Positions 1 to 9,337 of a stretch of DNA of 64,000 nt are shown here, in pieces. This DNA comes from an uncultured Prevotella sp. (GTDB lineage Bacteria > Bacteroidota > Bacteroidia > Bacteroidales > Bacteroidaceae), in the NCBI GenBank assembly GCA_900553465.1, contig USDT01000002.1, positions 62,001 to 126,000 on the forward strand, given 5' to 3'. The first letter of the stretch is position 1. Each line of letters begins with the position of its first letter. The notes below the pieces were generated by a model. That model saw only the letters and a list, made by a program, of their open reading frames with translations, was not told where the DNA came from and did no database searches. A program made the position numbers and the translations under genes.

Positions 1-154
1 GAGCACGCTCCGGGGTATATGAAAAGACAGTACATCCCGAAACGGCCTTTGTAATGCCATATCTGACATTCTCACGCATCTGTTTTTCGATTTTATTTTG
101 TCAAAAAAAAGTCAAGAAAAACTGTAAGTCCTTCCTCCGGGTTTTCTTTAAAAA
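1..154 (-). repeat. Dispersed intergenic repeat, copy A (cut by window edge)
   Basis: Read on the - strand, this stretch matches the left part of the copy at 15304-15830 almost base for base: a GGACTTACAG segment, the T-rich block TTCTTGACTTTTTTTTGAC, then AAATAAAATCG, CAGATG, GTGAGAATGTC and a TGTACTGTCTTTTC segment. Only the left module is inside the window; the 22-bp-phased core should lie beyond base 1. It sits upstream of the GH78 gene, and the rest of the gap to base 823 shows no convincing gene or structured element. Confidence 0.75.
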
Positions 155-823
155 CATTGATATCAGGTGTGAGTAAAGGCTCCGGAAGGACGCGCCCGTC
201 TTGCGGTTATGATTTATCCTTTATGCCGACGTGGATTTATTATTCAGCCGCACAAAGTTTATCGAATAATCTGACATTTATTTTTCCATGGTGCAAAGAC
301 ATTTCTCATTCTTTTCCCTCACTATTTATCGGGTGAGTCATCGCGTTGTTTTTTGTCCTGTCATGAGTCCATGGCAGCGCAAAATGCTATACCTTCGGCC
401 GTTTCTTTTCTTTTAATATTCAGCAATATCAATATGCAGGCTGCGCTTTTTGATATTTTTCACTATACATTCTGACACCCTCGTACCAAAAACACGTCCG
501 CATACGTCGTCCGTACAAAATATTTCCTTAACTTTGTCTTTGGCGCATGTGCCGTCTTCAGCTGCTGTTCCGCATGGTTCTTTCCTGTGGACGAAAAGTC
601 AGTTCACGGCACAGAAGTCCGTCCGAATAAAGCTAATGACTAAAACATGAGAATGTCCGATCTTTTTATCTTTCCGACCGCATTGTGTGTCAAGCTGCAA
701 AGCCGCGTCTCCGACCGGTGAATTGTGCGGATGTTCAACACAGACTGTTTGAACTGACTGATAAAATACGGTTTGTCTGCTGCATGGGGCGTACGATAGA
801 ATTTTATAAAATCAAAACAAAAT
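155..823. other. Gene-free region upstream of the GH78 gene
   Basis: About 670 bases without a supportable gene. Short ORFs here have no recognisable protein character. A TAACTTTG box at 529-536 fits the Bacteroidota -7 element on the + strand, but there is no TTTG at the expected distance upstream, so the promoter of the GH78 gene is not located with confidence. Confidence 0.5.
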
Positions 824-3403
824 ATGATGAACTACAGACAGATGCTTTATTGTGCAGCACTCGCAATGCTTACGGCTTGCGGCACTGCTGACAAGAAAAA
901 CGTGGGAACACTTATCGATGGTTTCGATGGCGAAGCGTGGAAAAATTCTGAATGGATTTCAGTAGTCAATGCACCTGTTGTGACGGGCACCGTGAACGAT
1001 GGTGCACGTGCGGCTGACGGTGCCAACTGGTTCGTATCGACGCTGACCAACGAAAACAAGGTGGAACGCGTGGAGTGGATGACCGCAGGACTTGGAGTCT
1101 ACGATTTGTATGTCAACGGAAAACTCATCGGTAAAGAGGTGCTCAAACCCGGTTTTACCCATCCGTTCAAAACCAAACGCTCCTTCACTTATGATGTCAC
1201 CGACGCGTTCGATACTCGCTCCGGAGCTGTCAACCAGCTGGCTGCGCAGGTTACGCCCGGATGGTGGGGCGACAAGATTGTCACACCCGGCGGAAGCCAG
1301 GGCATGTATGGCACGAAGTGTGCCTTCCGCGGTGTGTTGCGCGTGACTTATAAGGACGGAACAACACGTCTTTACGGAACAAACACCGATACATGGAAAG
1401 CCGGTATAGCCGGTCCGGTGAAGCATGCGGCCATCTTCGACGGTGAGATATACGATGCACGCGAAGCACAAGGCTTCCTCACACCCGCATTGCTCTCAAA
1501 GCCTGAAGTGAACCGCGAGTTCCAGGGACAGATACGTCCTAACAACGGAGCGGAGATATACATGCGTCCGGACATAGCGCTTGCACCTGTAGAAGCCTAC
1601 ATATGGCAGGAGGTGACAGGACAGAGCGAAGAGGCTTACGGCAAGGTTGTAATAAAGAAGAAGTTCAAGGACGGAGAGGCGATACAGGTAAATCCCGGTG
1701 AAAATCTGGTTGTCGACTTCGGTCAGAATGCCGCTGCGGTGCCTGAGTTCCTCTTCCAGGCAAAGGAAGGCACAAAGCTTCATTGCGTGACAGCAGAGTT
1801 GCTCAACGACGGAAACGGAGCGAAGAGCAGGGGTATGGACGGTCCGGAAGGCAGTGTTCACCGTCTCAATCTGCGCATACCCGACACAGGCATGATGCTC
1901 GATTATACTTTTGCGTCAGGCGACAAACCGGTTTCTTATCGTCCGCAGAACACTTTCTTCGGCTATCGTTTCATCTCCATCACCGTAACAGAGCCGGTTA
2001 CTATCAAGAAGATACGCAGTGTTCCGGTTACATCAATAGCCAAGGAACTGGAAACGGGACGCATCACTACGGGTAATGACCTTGTGAACAAACTTATCTC
2101 AAACACATATTGGGGACAGTTGTCCAACTATCTGTCAGTTCCAACCGACTGTCCGCAGCGCAACGAACGTCTTGGCTGGACAGCCGATACACAGGTGTTT
2201 GCCGAGACAGGTACATTCTTCGCCGACACCAAACGCTTCTTCCACAAGTGGCTTCAGGACATGCGCGACACCCAGTCGCCTACAGGCGGTTATCCCGGTG
2301 TGGCACCTTTCGCACAGTACGGATGCGGCGATCAGGACATGATGCGCCTTGGTTGGGCCGATGCCGGAATCATTGTTCCATGGGTTGTATGGAAACAGTT
2401 CGGCGACAAGAAGGTCATTGACGAGTCGTGGGAGTCTATGGAGCGCTTCATGAACCATGTGGCAGAGACCAAGTATGATCACAATGCGCTCAGAAGCGAG
2501 AACGGAAACTATCAGTGGGCAGACTGGTTGAGCTATGAGCCGCTGGAGAGTTGCAGCGGACGTGCATTCGGTCCTAACGGTCCGCTTCCCGAGGCTGTGG
2601 ACTACTGGAACTTCCTTTGTGCAAGCTACTGGCTTATGGATGCCGGCATGATGCACGATATGGCGAAAGCCACCGGTCGCAATGCTTCACGCTATGCATC
2701 GATGATGGAAGAGGCGCGTGAGTACATACGCCAGCAGTTCTTTACTTCAGACGGCGAGTTCAAGACCGAAATACTGAACACAATGCAGACACCGGCCCTC
2801 TTTGCTCTGAAGAACAACATACTGGAAGGTGCTGCCAAAGAACGCATGATCGCCCGTCTGCGCCAGAACTTCAAGGAGCACGACAACTGTCTGCAGACCG
2901 GTTTCCTCGGCACTTCCATCCTTATGGGCACACTTACCGAGAACGGTATGTCCGACATTGCATACGAACTTCTCTTCCAGCGTAAGAATCCGTCGTGGCT
3001 CTATTCTGTGGATAATGGTGCCACCACCATCTGGGAGCGTTGGAACAGTTACATGAAAGACAAAGGTATGGGCCCGCAGGGCATGAACTCATTCAATCAT
3101 TACGCCTACGGTTCGGTGTGCGAGTGGTTGTGGGAGACAGCTGCCGGTATAGCAGCCGATCCTTCTCAGCCTGGTTTCCGTCGCATCATCATGCGCCCTG
3201 TGCCCGACCGTCGTTTGGGTTATCTCACCGCCGAATACAAGTCGGCAGCCGGACTTATCAAGAGCTCATGGAAGTATGAGGGCGACACATGGAAGTGGAC
3301 ATTCACCATTCCTGAGGGAGCGACAGCTGATGTAACGCTTCCCGGTGAGACTGTTTCCAAGGAATATGGCTCGGGAACCCACAGCCTGAGCGTGAAGATG
3401 TAA
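824..3403 (+). CDS. GH78 alpha-L-rhamnosidase-like lipoprotein
   Basis: Predicted exported glycoside hydrolase of family 78, which removes terminal alpha-L-rhamnose by an inverting mechanism. The 859-residue product begins with a short lipoprotein signal whose lipobox (LTAC) puts the lipid-bearing Cys at about residue 19. An N-terminal jelly-roll part (GLGVYDLYVNGKLIG, YDARE) leads to the (alpha/alpha)6 catalytic region. There the family signature DCPQRNERLGW holds D442 and the likely catalytic acid E448, followed by an aromatic-rich active-site region. A C-terminal CEWLWE segment lies near the usual second acid. ATG at 827 is an equally good start. It heads a + strand group with the GH92 and GH97 genes, each with its own terminator or promoter, so the three may be co-regulated but are not one transcript. 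Rhamnosidase is the family's usual activity; the substrate is inferred. Confidence 0.9.
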   Translation: MMNYRQMLYCAALAMLTACGTADKKNVGTLIDGFDGEAWKNSEWISVVNAPVVTGTVNDGARAADGANWFVSTLTNENKVERVEWMTAGLGVYDLYVNGKLIGKEVLKPGFTHPFKTKRSFTYDVTDAFDTRSGAVNQLAAQVTPGWWGDKIVTPGGSQGMYGTKCAFRGVLRVTYKDGTTRLYGTNTDTWKAGIAGPVKHAAIFDGEIYDAREAQGFLTPALLSKPEVNREFQGQIRPNNGAEIYMRPDIALAPVEAYIWQEVTGQSEEAYGKVVIKKKFKDGEAIQVNPGENLVVDFGQNAAAVPEFLFQAKEGTKLHCVTAELLNDGNGAKSRGMDGPEGSVHRLNLRIPDTGMMLDYTFASGDKPVSYRPQNTFFGYRFISITVTEPVTIKKIRSVPVTSIAKELETGRITTGNDLVNKLISNTYWGQLSNYLSVPTDCPQRNERLGWTADTQVFAETGTFFADTKRFFHKWLQDMRDTQSPTGGYPGVAPFAQYGCGDQDMMRLGWADAGIIVPWVVWKQFGDKKVIDESWESMERFMNHVAETKYDHNALRSENGNYQWADWLSYEPLESCSGRAFGPNGPLPEAVDYWNFLCASYWLMDAGMMHDMAKATGRNASRYASMMEEAREYIRQQFFTSDGEFKTEILNTMQTPALFALKNNILEGAAKERMIARLRQNFKEHDNCLQTGFLGTSILMGTLTENGMSDIAYELLFQRKNPSWLYSVDNGATTIWERWNSYMKDKGMGPQGMNSFNHYAYGSVCEWLWETAAGIAADPSQPGFRRIIMRPVPDRRLGYLTAEYKSAAGLIKSSWKYEGDTWKWTFTIPEGATADVTLPGETVSKEYGSGTHSLSVKM

Positions 3404-3435
3404 GACGTTTTATTCAAGTGGATACAATAATTCTC

Positions 3436-3479
3436 AGTGACGGCCATGTGTCTTTCTGACACGGGCCGTCACTCTTTTT
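3436..3479 (+). terminator. Rho-independent terminator after the GH78 gene
   Basis: Perfect 10-bp stem AGTGACGGCC / GGCCGTCACT (3436-3445 with 3464-3473), extended inward by GTGTC/GACAC, then a T-run at 3475-3479. It lies 33 bases past the GH78 stop codon. Confidence 0.9.
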
Positions 3480-3914
3480 GGATAAATATACAGTTCCCGG
3501 CAGTGACATATTTTACAAAAGAAAATCGTGAAATAGAAAATCGCTGACGTATTCCGGTGTCCGTAGAGGTCATTATCTGAAAATTCACCCAACGTGTTTC
3601 CTGCCATTGTTTTACGGAATGTCCTTCTTTGGCTCGTGTTAATGTCTTTTTTGCATGTCCGGAAGCTCGGTTCCACGCCATGAAAAAGCCCGTTCGGCAC
3701 TCTCATAAGGCCTGTTCCGTATCACGTTGGAGGGCATATGACAGCATAGGGGAGTCCTTTCCGTTGACAGTCGGAGATTTATGTGAGGCGTTCAAGCCCC
3801 GCGCATTTACGTTTGGAAATATTCTTCTGATTTCCATGGACACACTAGTGAAGTTGACCTCTGCCGGCTATGAATATTTATTCATAAACCAATCGAAGAA
3901 TGTATAAATATACA
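3479..3914. repeat. Dispersed intergenic repeat, copy H (ARG-box-bounded type)
   Basis: A 436-bp element. Its left end is the palindrome TGGATAAATATACA (3479-3492). Its right end carries two more, TGAATATTTATTCA (3871-3884) and TGTATAAATATACA (3901-3914), exactly 30 bp apart. Inside are a block with GAAAATCGTGAAATAGAAAA and units with 22-bp phasing at 3679, 3701 and 3723 (AAGCCCGTTCGGCAC, AAGGCCTGTTCCG). The element at 56015-56461 has the same plan in the opposite orientation. No protein is encoded. Confidence 0.7.
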
Positions 3915-3962
3915 CAGCTTTTGGACAAGCATTAAGGAGCATCAAATTAAATGGATTTTTAT

Positions 3963-3993
3963 TTTGCAGTGCGGCCAAATTGTAGTATCTTTG
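3963..3993 (+). promoter_or_regulatory. Promoter of the GH92 gene
   Basis: Bacteroidota-type promoter: TTTG at 3963-3966, a 19-bp spacer, then TATCTTTG at 3986-3993. Transcription would begin near 3998 and give a leader of about 140 bases before the ATG at 4140. Confidence 0.8.
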
Positions 3994-4139
3994 TAGCATG
4001 AATGTCCTTATGCGACATACATCCATCGCCTTGTGATGGCATAGCCTTATGAAGCCTTCGGTTTTCTGCGTTGTCTGCAGTGCGTGTGCGCCGGAGAAGC
4101 TTAAGCCGTAATAACCCATTCAATAATTATAATTATAAT

Positions 4140-6443
4140 ATGAGATTAAAAAACTTATTCACCGCATTGTTTGCATTGGGTACATTGAGTGCCGGTGCAG
4201 CCAAGACTGCCGAGCCTGTTGACTATGTCAGCCCGCTCGTGGGAACACTTTCTAAATTCGAACTGTCCACCGGTAATACCTATCCGGCTATTGCCATGCC
4301 GTGGGGTATGAACTTCTGGATGCCACAGACCGGTAAGATGGGCGACGGATGGGCATACGTCTATACGCAGGACAAGATCCGCGGATTCAAGCAGACTCAT
4401 CAGCCAAGCCCGTGGATCAACGACTACGGTCAGTTCTCAATCATGCCTGTGACAGGAACTCCCGAGTTCGATCAGGACAAGCGTGCCTCATGGTTCTCTC
4501 ATAAGGCTGAGATAGCAAAGCCTTACTACTATCGCGTATATCTGGCAGACCACGACGTTGTTGCCGAAATGGCTCCTACAGACCGTGCCGTTGCCATGCG
4601 CTTCACATTCCCGGAGACAGACAAGTCGTACATCGTTGTTGATGCTTTCGACAAAGGCTCTTATGCTGAAATCATACCCGAGAAGAACATGATCATCGGT
4701 TACACCACACGCAACAGCGGCGGTGTGCCTGACAATTTCAAGAACTACTTCGTTCTGAAGTTCGACAAGCCTTTCACATACAAGGCTGCCGTGGCTGACG
4801 GAAAGGTTGATGCATCGCTTCTGAAGTCTACAAGCAACCACTCTGGTGCCATCGTAGGTTTCAAGACCAAGCGTGGCGAGCAGGTTAATGTTCAGGTGGC
4901 TTCTTCGTTCATCAGCCCTGAGCAGGCTCTGCTCAACCTTAAGGAACTGGGCGATGGCGACTTTGACCGCGTGAAGCAGCAGGGCCGTGACCGCTGGAAT
5001 GAAGTGTTGGGTAAGATCGAAGTGGAGGATGAGAATGTAGATCATCTGCGCACATTCTACTCATGTCTCTATCGTTCGGCACTGTTCCCCCACAGCTTCT
5101 ATGAGATCGATGCAAACGGTCAGCCTGTACACTACAGCCCGTACAACGGCAAGGTGCTGCCAGGCTATCTCTACACAGGCACTGGTTTCTGGGATACATT
5201 CCGTTGCCTCTTCCCGCTGCTCAACCTCGTATATCCTTCTGTAAATGAGAAGATGCAGGCTGGTTTCGTGAATGTTTACAAGGAGAGCGGATTCCTTCCT
5301 GAATGGTCAAGCCCCGGCCACAGAGGCTGTATGGTTGGTAACAACTCTGCTTCAGTAGTTGCTGACGCTTATCTGAAAGGTCTGCGCGGTTATGACGCAG
5401 AAGCATTGTGGGAGGCTGTTAAGCACGGTGCCAATGCTGTTCATCCTCAGGTTTCTTCTACCGGACGTCTCGGTTTCGAATATTACAACAAACTGGGTTA
5501 TGTGCCTTACGATGTGAAGATAAACGAAAATGTGGCACGCACGCTCGAATATGCCTATGACGACTGGTGCATCTACAAGTTCGGCAAGGCTTTGGGCAAG
5601 TCGGACAAGGAGTTGAAACCGTTCCTCAACCACGCCTTCAACTACAAGAACGTGTTCGACAAGGAGACAAACCTCATGCGTGGACGCAACAAGGATGGCA
5701 AATTCCAGACTCCGTTCAGCCCGCTGAAGTGGGGTGACGCTTTCACCGAGGGTAACTCATGGCACTACACATGGTCTGTGTTCCACGATCCGCAGGGACT
5801 CATCGACCTTATGGGCGGCAAGGCCACGTTCAACGCCATGCTCGACTCTGTGTTCAACGTTCCGCCATTGTTCGACGACAGCTACTACGGAGGAGTTATC
5901 CATGAAATACGTGAGATGCAGATTATGAACATGGGCAACTACGCTCACGGTAACCAGCCGATACAGCACATGATTTATCTCTATGGTTATTCTGGCGAGC
6001 CTTGGAAGACACAGTACTGGATACGCGAGGTGATGGACAAGCTCTACACTGCCAACCCCGACGGCTACTGCGGCGACGAGGACAACGGTCAGACCTCGGC
6101 ATGGTATGTGTTCTCGGCAATGGGATTCTATCCTGTATGTCCTGGTTCTAACGAATATGTGCTCGGAACTCCTTACTTCGACAAGATGACTCTGCATCTG
6201 GAGAACGGCAAGACCGTCACAATCACTGCCAACGACAACAGTGCCGACAACCGTTACATACAGAAGATGACACTCAACGGTGCTGATTACACAAAGAACT
6301 ATCTTACACACAGCGACCTGCTCAAGGGTGGAAACATTGTCTACAACATGTCTGCCACACCTAACAAGCAGCGTGGTATAGCCGACAGCGATGCTCCTTA
6401 CTCATTCTCTAAAGAGGTGGCAAAGGGCAAGAAAAAGAAATAA
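4140..6443 (+). CDS. GH92 alpha-mannosidase, exported
   Basis: Family 92 calcium-dependent exo-alpha-mannosidase, used by Bacteroidota to trim mannose from N-glycans or mannans. The 767-residue product starts with a signal peptide (MRLKNLFTALFALGTLSAGA). The N-terminal beta-sandwich has the family's TGNTYPAIAMPWGMN segment. The catalytic domain has EGNSWHYTWSVFHD, YAHGNQPIQH and GDEDNGQTSAWY (G645 onward), with acidic residues that hold calcium and activate water in the family. Start chosen at 4140: it directly precedes the signal peptide and follows a clear promoter; in-frame codons upstream give an unlikely basic N-terminus. Length is normal for GH92. Linkage specificity cannot be read from sequence. 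Confidence 0.95.
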   Translation: MRLKNLFTALFALGTLSAGAAKTAEPVDYVSPLVGTLSKFELSTGNTYPAIAMPWGMNFWMPQTGKMGDGWAYVYTQDKIRGFKQTHQPSPWINDYGQFSIMPVTGTPEFDQDKRASWFSHKAEIAKPYYYRVYLADHDVVAEMAPTDRAVAMRFTFPETDKSYIVVDAFDKGSYAEIIPEKNMIIGYTTRNSGGVPDNFKNYFVLKFDKPFTYKAAVADGKVDASLLKSTSNHSGAIVGFKTKRGEQVNVQVASSFISPEQALLNLKELGDGDFDRVKQQGRDRWNEVLGKIEVEDENVDHLRTFYSCLYRSALFPHSFYEIDANGQPVHYSPYNGKVLPGYLYTGTGFWDTFRCLFPLLNLVYPSVNEKMQAGFVNVYKESGFLPEWSSPGHRGCMVGNNSASVVADAYLKGLRGYDAEALWEAVKHGANAVHPQVSSTGRLGFEYYNKLGYVPYDVKINENVARTLEYAYDDWCIYKFGKALGKSDKELKPFLNHAFNYKNVFDKETNLMRGRNKDGKFQTPFSPLKWGDAFTEGNSWHYTWSVFHDPQGLIDLMGGKATFNAMLDSVFNVPPLFDDSYYGGVIHEIREMQIMNMGNYAHGNQPIQHMIYLYGYSGEPWKTQYWIREVMDKLYTANPDGYCGDEDNGQTSAWYVFSAMGFYPVCPGSNEYVLGTPYFDKMTLHLENGKTVTITANDNSADNRYIQKMTLNGADYTKNYLTHSDLLKGGNIVYNMSATPNKQRGIADSDAPYSFSKEVAKGKKKK

Positions 6444-6461
6444 GAGTCGGTAGACAGAATA

Positions 6462-6512
6462 AAATTGGAGAGGTATGGAAAACGGAATGCTTTCCGCCTC
6501 TCCAATTTTTTT
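6462..6512 (+). terminator. Terminator after the GH92 gene
   Basis: 12-bp stem AAATTGGAGAGG / CCTCTCCAATTT (6462-6473 with 6497-6508), an inner GGAAA/TTTCC pairing and a T-rich tail. Confidence 0.9.
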
Positions 6513-6576
6513 ATAACCGGGTTTACGGAATTTATCCTGCCTGTATACTTAACAAAACAACATAACTATTACAATC

Positions 6577-8514
6577 ATGAAAAAAACAATCCTTTTACTT
6601 GCGGCCGCAGTGTTAGCTACGGGCATGAAGGCGGCCGATGATCTGACGTTGAAGTCGCCTGACGGTACTGTCGGTGTGAATGTCAGTCTGGGTGACAAAG
6701 TTACCTACACAGTAAGTGTTGACGGCAACGAGGTTCTCACCGGATGTGAGCTTGCCATGACTATTGGCAATAAACAGCTGGGAGTGAAGCCTAAACTGAA
6801 GAATGTGAAGCGCACTACTGTCAACGAAACGATAAAGCGTGAGGTGCCACTGAAGAATGCCATGGTGAAGAACCACTACAATGCCATGACGCTTAACATG
6901 TCAGGTAACTACGCCATTGAGTTCAGAGCATTCGATAACGGTGTGGCTTATCGTTTCGTGACAAATATAAAGGGCATGGCCGACGTGAAGGACGAGACAT
7001 TCAGAATAGGTCTCCCCGGTGACTATATGGCACATGTGTCTTATACAGACGGCTTCAAGACTTCTTACGAAAGTCCTTACAGCCATATAAAGACGAGCGA
7101 TTTCAAACCGTCGGACAAGATGATATATTTCCCGGTGCTTGTAAGTACTGACAAGAACTATAAGATTCTTATCTCAGAAGCAGACTTGAAGGATTATCCG
7201 TGTATGTTCCTTAAAGGCACCGGTGAGAACGGAATGAGTTCGGTGTTCCCGAAAGTTCCGCTGGAATTCGGTGACGATGGAGATAGAAGCGTTAAGATTC
7301 TGAAGGAGGCCGACTATATCGCCCGCACACAGGGCAAGCGTTCGTTCCCGTGGCGTTACTTTGTCATCTCCAAGCAGGACAAGGACCTTCTGGCCAATGA
7401 AATGACCTACGTGCTGTCTTCACCGTGCGAACTGAAGGACTGCAGTTGGATAAAGCCGGGACAGGTGAGCTGGGACTGGTGGAATCACAAGATGATATGG
7501 GGTGTTGATTTCAAGGCCGGAATCAACAACGATACTTATAAATATTACATCGATTTCGCATCGAAGTTTGGTATACCTTACATTATCCTTGACGAGGGAT
7601 GGGCCCGCACTACACGCGATCCCTTCAACTCTATCGACGCAATCAATATTCCCGAGCTCGTGGCTTACGGCAAGAGCAAGAACGTGGGTCTTATTCTTTG
7701 GTTGCCGTGGCTGACTGTGGAGAACAATATGGACCTTTTCAAGCGCTATGCTGAGTGGGGTGTTCCGGGCGTGAAGATTGACTTCATGGACCGCAGTGAC
7801 CAGTGGATGGTGAACTTCTATGAGAGAGTAATAAAGGAAGCAGCAAAATACAACATGGTGGTTGACTTCCATGGCTCGTTCAAACCGGCCGGTCTGGAGC
7901 GCAGATATCCAAACCTTCTGTCATATGAGGGTGTGCGCGGTATGGAGCAGAACGAGGGCTGTCGTCCGGAGAATACGATCTATCTGCCGTTCATCCGTAA
8001 CGCTGTTGGCGCAATGGATTTCACTCCCGGTTCTATGAACTCTGCACAACCGGAGCACAACCGCTGCACCGATCCAAACCCGATGGGTATGGGTACGCGT
8101 GCTTGTCAGATGGCGATGTATGTCGTTTTTGAGAGTGGCATACAGATGCTTTCGGATACTCCGACAAGATATTATGCCGAAGAGGAGTGCACTAAGTTCA
8201 TAAGTTCAGTGCCAGTGACATGGGATGAGACACGTGTCATCGATGCCAAGGTGGGTGAATATGTGGTTGTTGCACGCAAGAAAGGCAGCCGTTGGTTCAT
8301 TGGAGCCATGAGCGCAGGCAATGCGAGAACCGTGAATGTGCCGCTCGACTTCCTTGGTGACGGTGGCAAACGCAACCTTACGTTCTTTGCAGACGGCGTG
8401 AATGCCGACCGTCAGGCTTTCGACTATGTGAAGGGTGAGAGCCAGGTGGACAAGTCTTCGGTGCTCACACTGAAGCTGGAACGCAACGGTGGCTGGTGCG
8501 GAGTGATTGAATAA
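6577..8514 (+). CDS. GH97 glycosidase, retaining (alpha-galactosidase-like) subtype
   Basis: Exported glycosidase of family 97, typical of Bacteroidota. Signal peptide MKKTILLLAAAVLATGMKA, an N-terminal beta-sandwich, then a TIM barrel with SWDWWN, YIILDEGWA, GVKIDFMDRSDQ and NLLSYEGVRGMEQN, and a small C-terminal sandwich; 645 residues, normal for the family. GH97 has inverting members (SusB type, Glu base) and retaining members (Asp nucleophile). Here D402 in KIDFMD stands where retaining members place the nucleophile, and E451 in SYEGVRG is the likely acid/base. This favours an alpha-galactosidase-like enzyme over a SusB-like alpha-glucosidase. The subtype call is inference from motif form. 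Confidence 0.92.
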   Translation: MKKTILLLAAAVLATGMKAADDLTLKSPDGTVGVNVSLGDKVTYTVSVDGNEVLTGCELAMTIGNKQLGVKPKLKNVKRTTVNETIKREVPLKNAMVKNHYNAMTLNMSGNYAIEFRAFDNGVAYRFVTNIKGMADVKDETFRIGLPGDYMAHVSYTDGFKTSYESPYSHIKTSDFKPSDKMIYFPVLVSTDKNYKILISEADLKDYPCMFLKGTGENGMSSVFPKVPLEFGDDGDRSVKILKEADYIARTQGKRSFPWRYFVISKQDKDLLANEMTYVLSSPCELKDCSWIKPGQVSWDWWNHKMIWGVDFKAGINNDTYKYYIDFASKFGIPYIILDEGWARTTRDPFNSIDAINIPELVAYGKSKNVGLILWLPWLTVENNMDLFKRYAEWGVPGVKIDFMDRSDQWMVNFYERVIKEAAKYNMVVDFHGSFKPAGLERRYPNLLSYEGVRGMEQNEGCRPENTIYLPFIRNAVGAMDFTPGSMNSAQPEHNRCTDPNPMGMGTRACQMAMYVVFESGIQMLSDTPTRYYAEEECTKFISSVPVTWDETRVIDAKVGEYVVVARKKGSRWFIGAMSAGNARTVNVPLDFLGDGGKRNLTFFADGVNADRQAFDYVKGESQVDKSSVLTLKLERNGGWCGVIE

Positions 8515-8532
8515 TCACGCAAGAATATAAAA

Positions 8533-8614
8533 AAGAGAAACGCGCGAACTGCGTTGTCTGCAGTCAGTGACACATTCTGGTCCTGCTGCCGGCCGCGGTC
8601 CGCGCGTTTCTCTT
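8533..8614. terminator. Bidirectional terminator between convergent genes
   Basis: A 14-bp perfect inverted repeat, AAGAGAAACGCGCG (8533-8546) with CGCGCGTTTCTCTT (8601-8614), separated by a 54-base loop. It lies between the converging GH97 gene and the SGNH hydrolase gene. The long loop makes it less typical. Confidence 0.6.
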
Positions 8615-8635
8615 GTCTTTATTGTCGGTTATTAT

Positions 8636-9319
8636 CTATCTTTTCATTATCTTTCCAACCTGTTCGGCTATCTGTTTCATGCCTTTCACGGAAGGATGAC
8701 CGTTGAGTTTGTCTATGTCTTTCAGCATCACATATTTTACTTTGTAGTGCTCGCAAACGGTTCGGCTCGACTCTGTTATTTCCTTGGACAGCCCGTCGTT
8801 TATGATGACATATATTTCGACGTTCGGATAGCGTGCTATTGTGTTGTCTATCATATACGCCATTGCCGGGCGGAAAGAGTAGAGATCTTCTTTTGTCCAG
8901 TCGCTGTATTTGTATTCACCGATGGGTGATCCTGCCCAACTGTCGTTTGTTCCACCGAAGATGAAAATTATGTCCGGGCATCCGAGGTTCCACAAGCGTG
9001 TGCAGAACGAGCGGTCGCTGAAGTCTTCCTTGTTATAACCGGTGTTGCAGATAGTGGCACCGGAGAACGAGTTGTTTATGCACAGACGCAGTCCTCTGCT
9101 GCTTATGAGCTGGTGCCACCATGTCTCTTGCACCTTTGTCACGTCAGTGTTGTCGTGTTTGCCGGCGTTGTACCATACGAAGTTTGTACTCGGATAGAGA
9201 TAGCCTTGGAATGTGCTGTACGAGTCACCAAGTATTGATACAGACTTCTTTGACTGGGCCGTGCACAGTGTGCAGACCATTGTCAGAGTAAGGAAGAGAA
9301 ATAGCTTTTTTATTTTCAT
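8636..9319 (-). CDS. SGNH/GDSL-family hydrolase, exported
   Basis: Secreted serine hydrolase of the SGNH superfamily, whose members are esterases or lipases, many of them carbohydrate deacetylases. The 227-residue product has a signal peptide (to about CTAQS). Block I is SILGDSYSTF with the nucleophilic Ser, block III is FGGTNDSW, and block V is HPSVKG with the catalytic His. The start lies 18 bases after the stop of the outer-membrane channel gene, so it reads as the last gene of the RND efflux operon. Its substrate is unknown; a link to efflux is positional only. Confidence 0.85.
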   Translation of the reverse strand: MKIKKLFLFLTLTMVCTLCTAQSKKSVSILGDSYSTFQGYLYPSTNFVWYNAGKHDNTDVTKVQETWWHQLISSRGLRLCINNSFSGATICNTGYNKEDFSDRSFCTRLWNLGCPDIIFIFGGTNDSWAGSPIGEYKYSDWTKEDLYSFRPAMAYMIDNTIARYPNVEIYVIINDGLSKEITESSRTVCEHYKVKYVMLKDIDKLNGHPSVKGMKQIAEQVGKIMKR

Positions 9320-9337
9320 GTCTTTGTTTCTATCGAA

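Noticed and set aside
450..891. Two ORFs of 66 and 68 codons upstream of the GH78 gene
   Set aside because: No hydrophobic or motif pattern of a real protein, high Ser/Cys/Thr content typical of chance frames, and one overlaps the GH78 start.
3479..3914. Insertion sequence with terminal inverted repeats
   Set aside because: The palindromes at the ends are each self-symmetric, there is no transposase ORF and no obvious target duplication.
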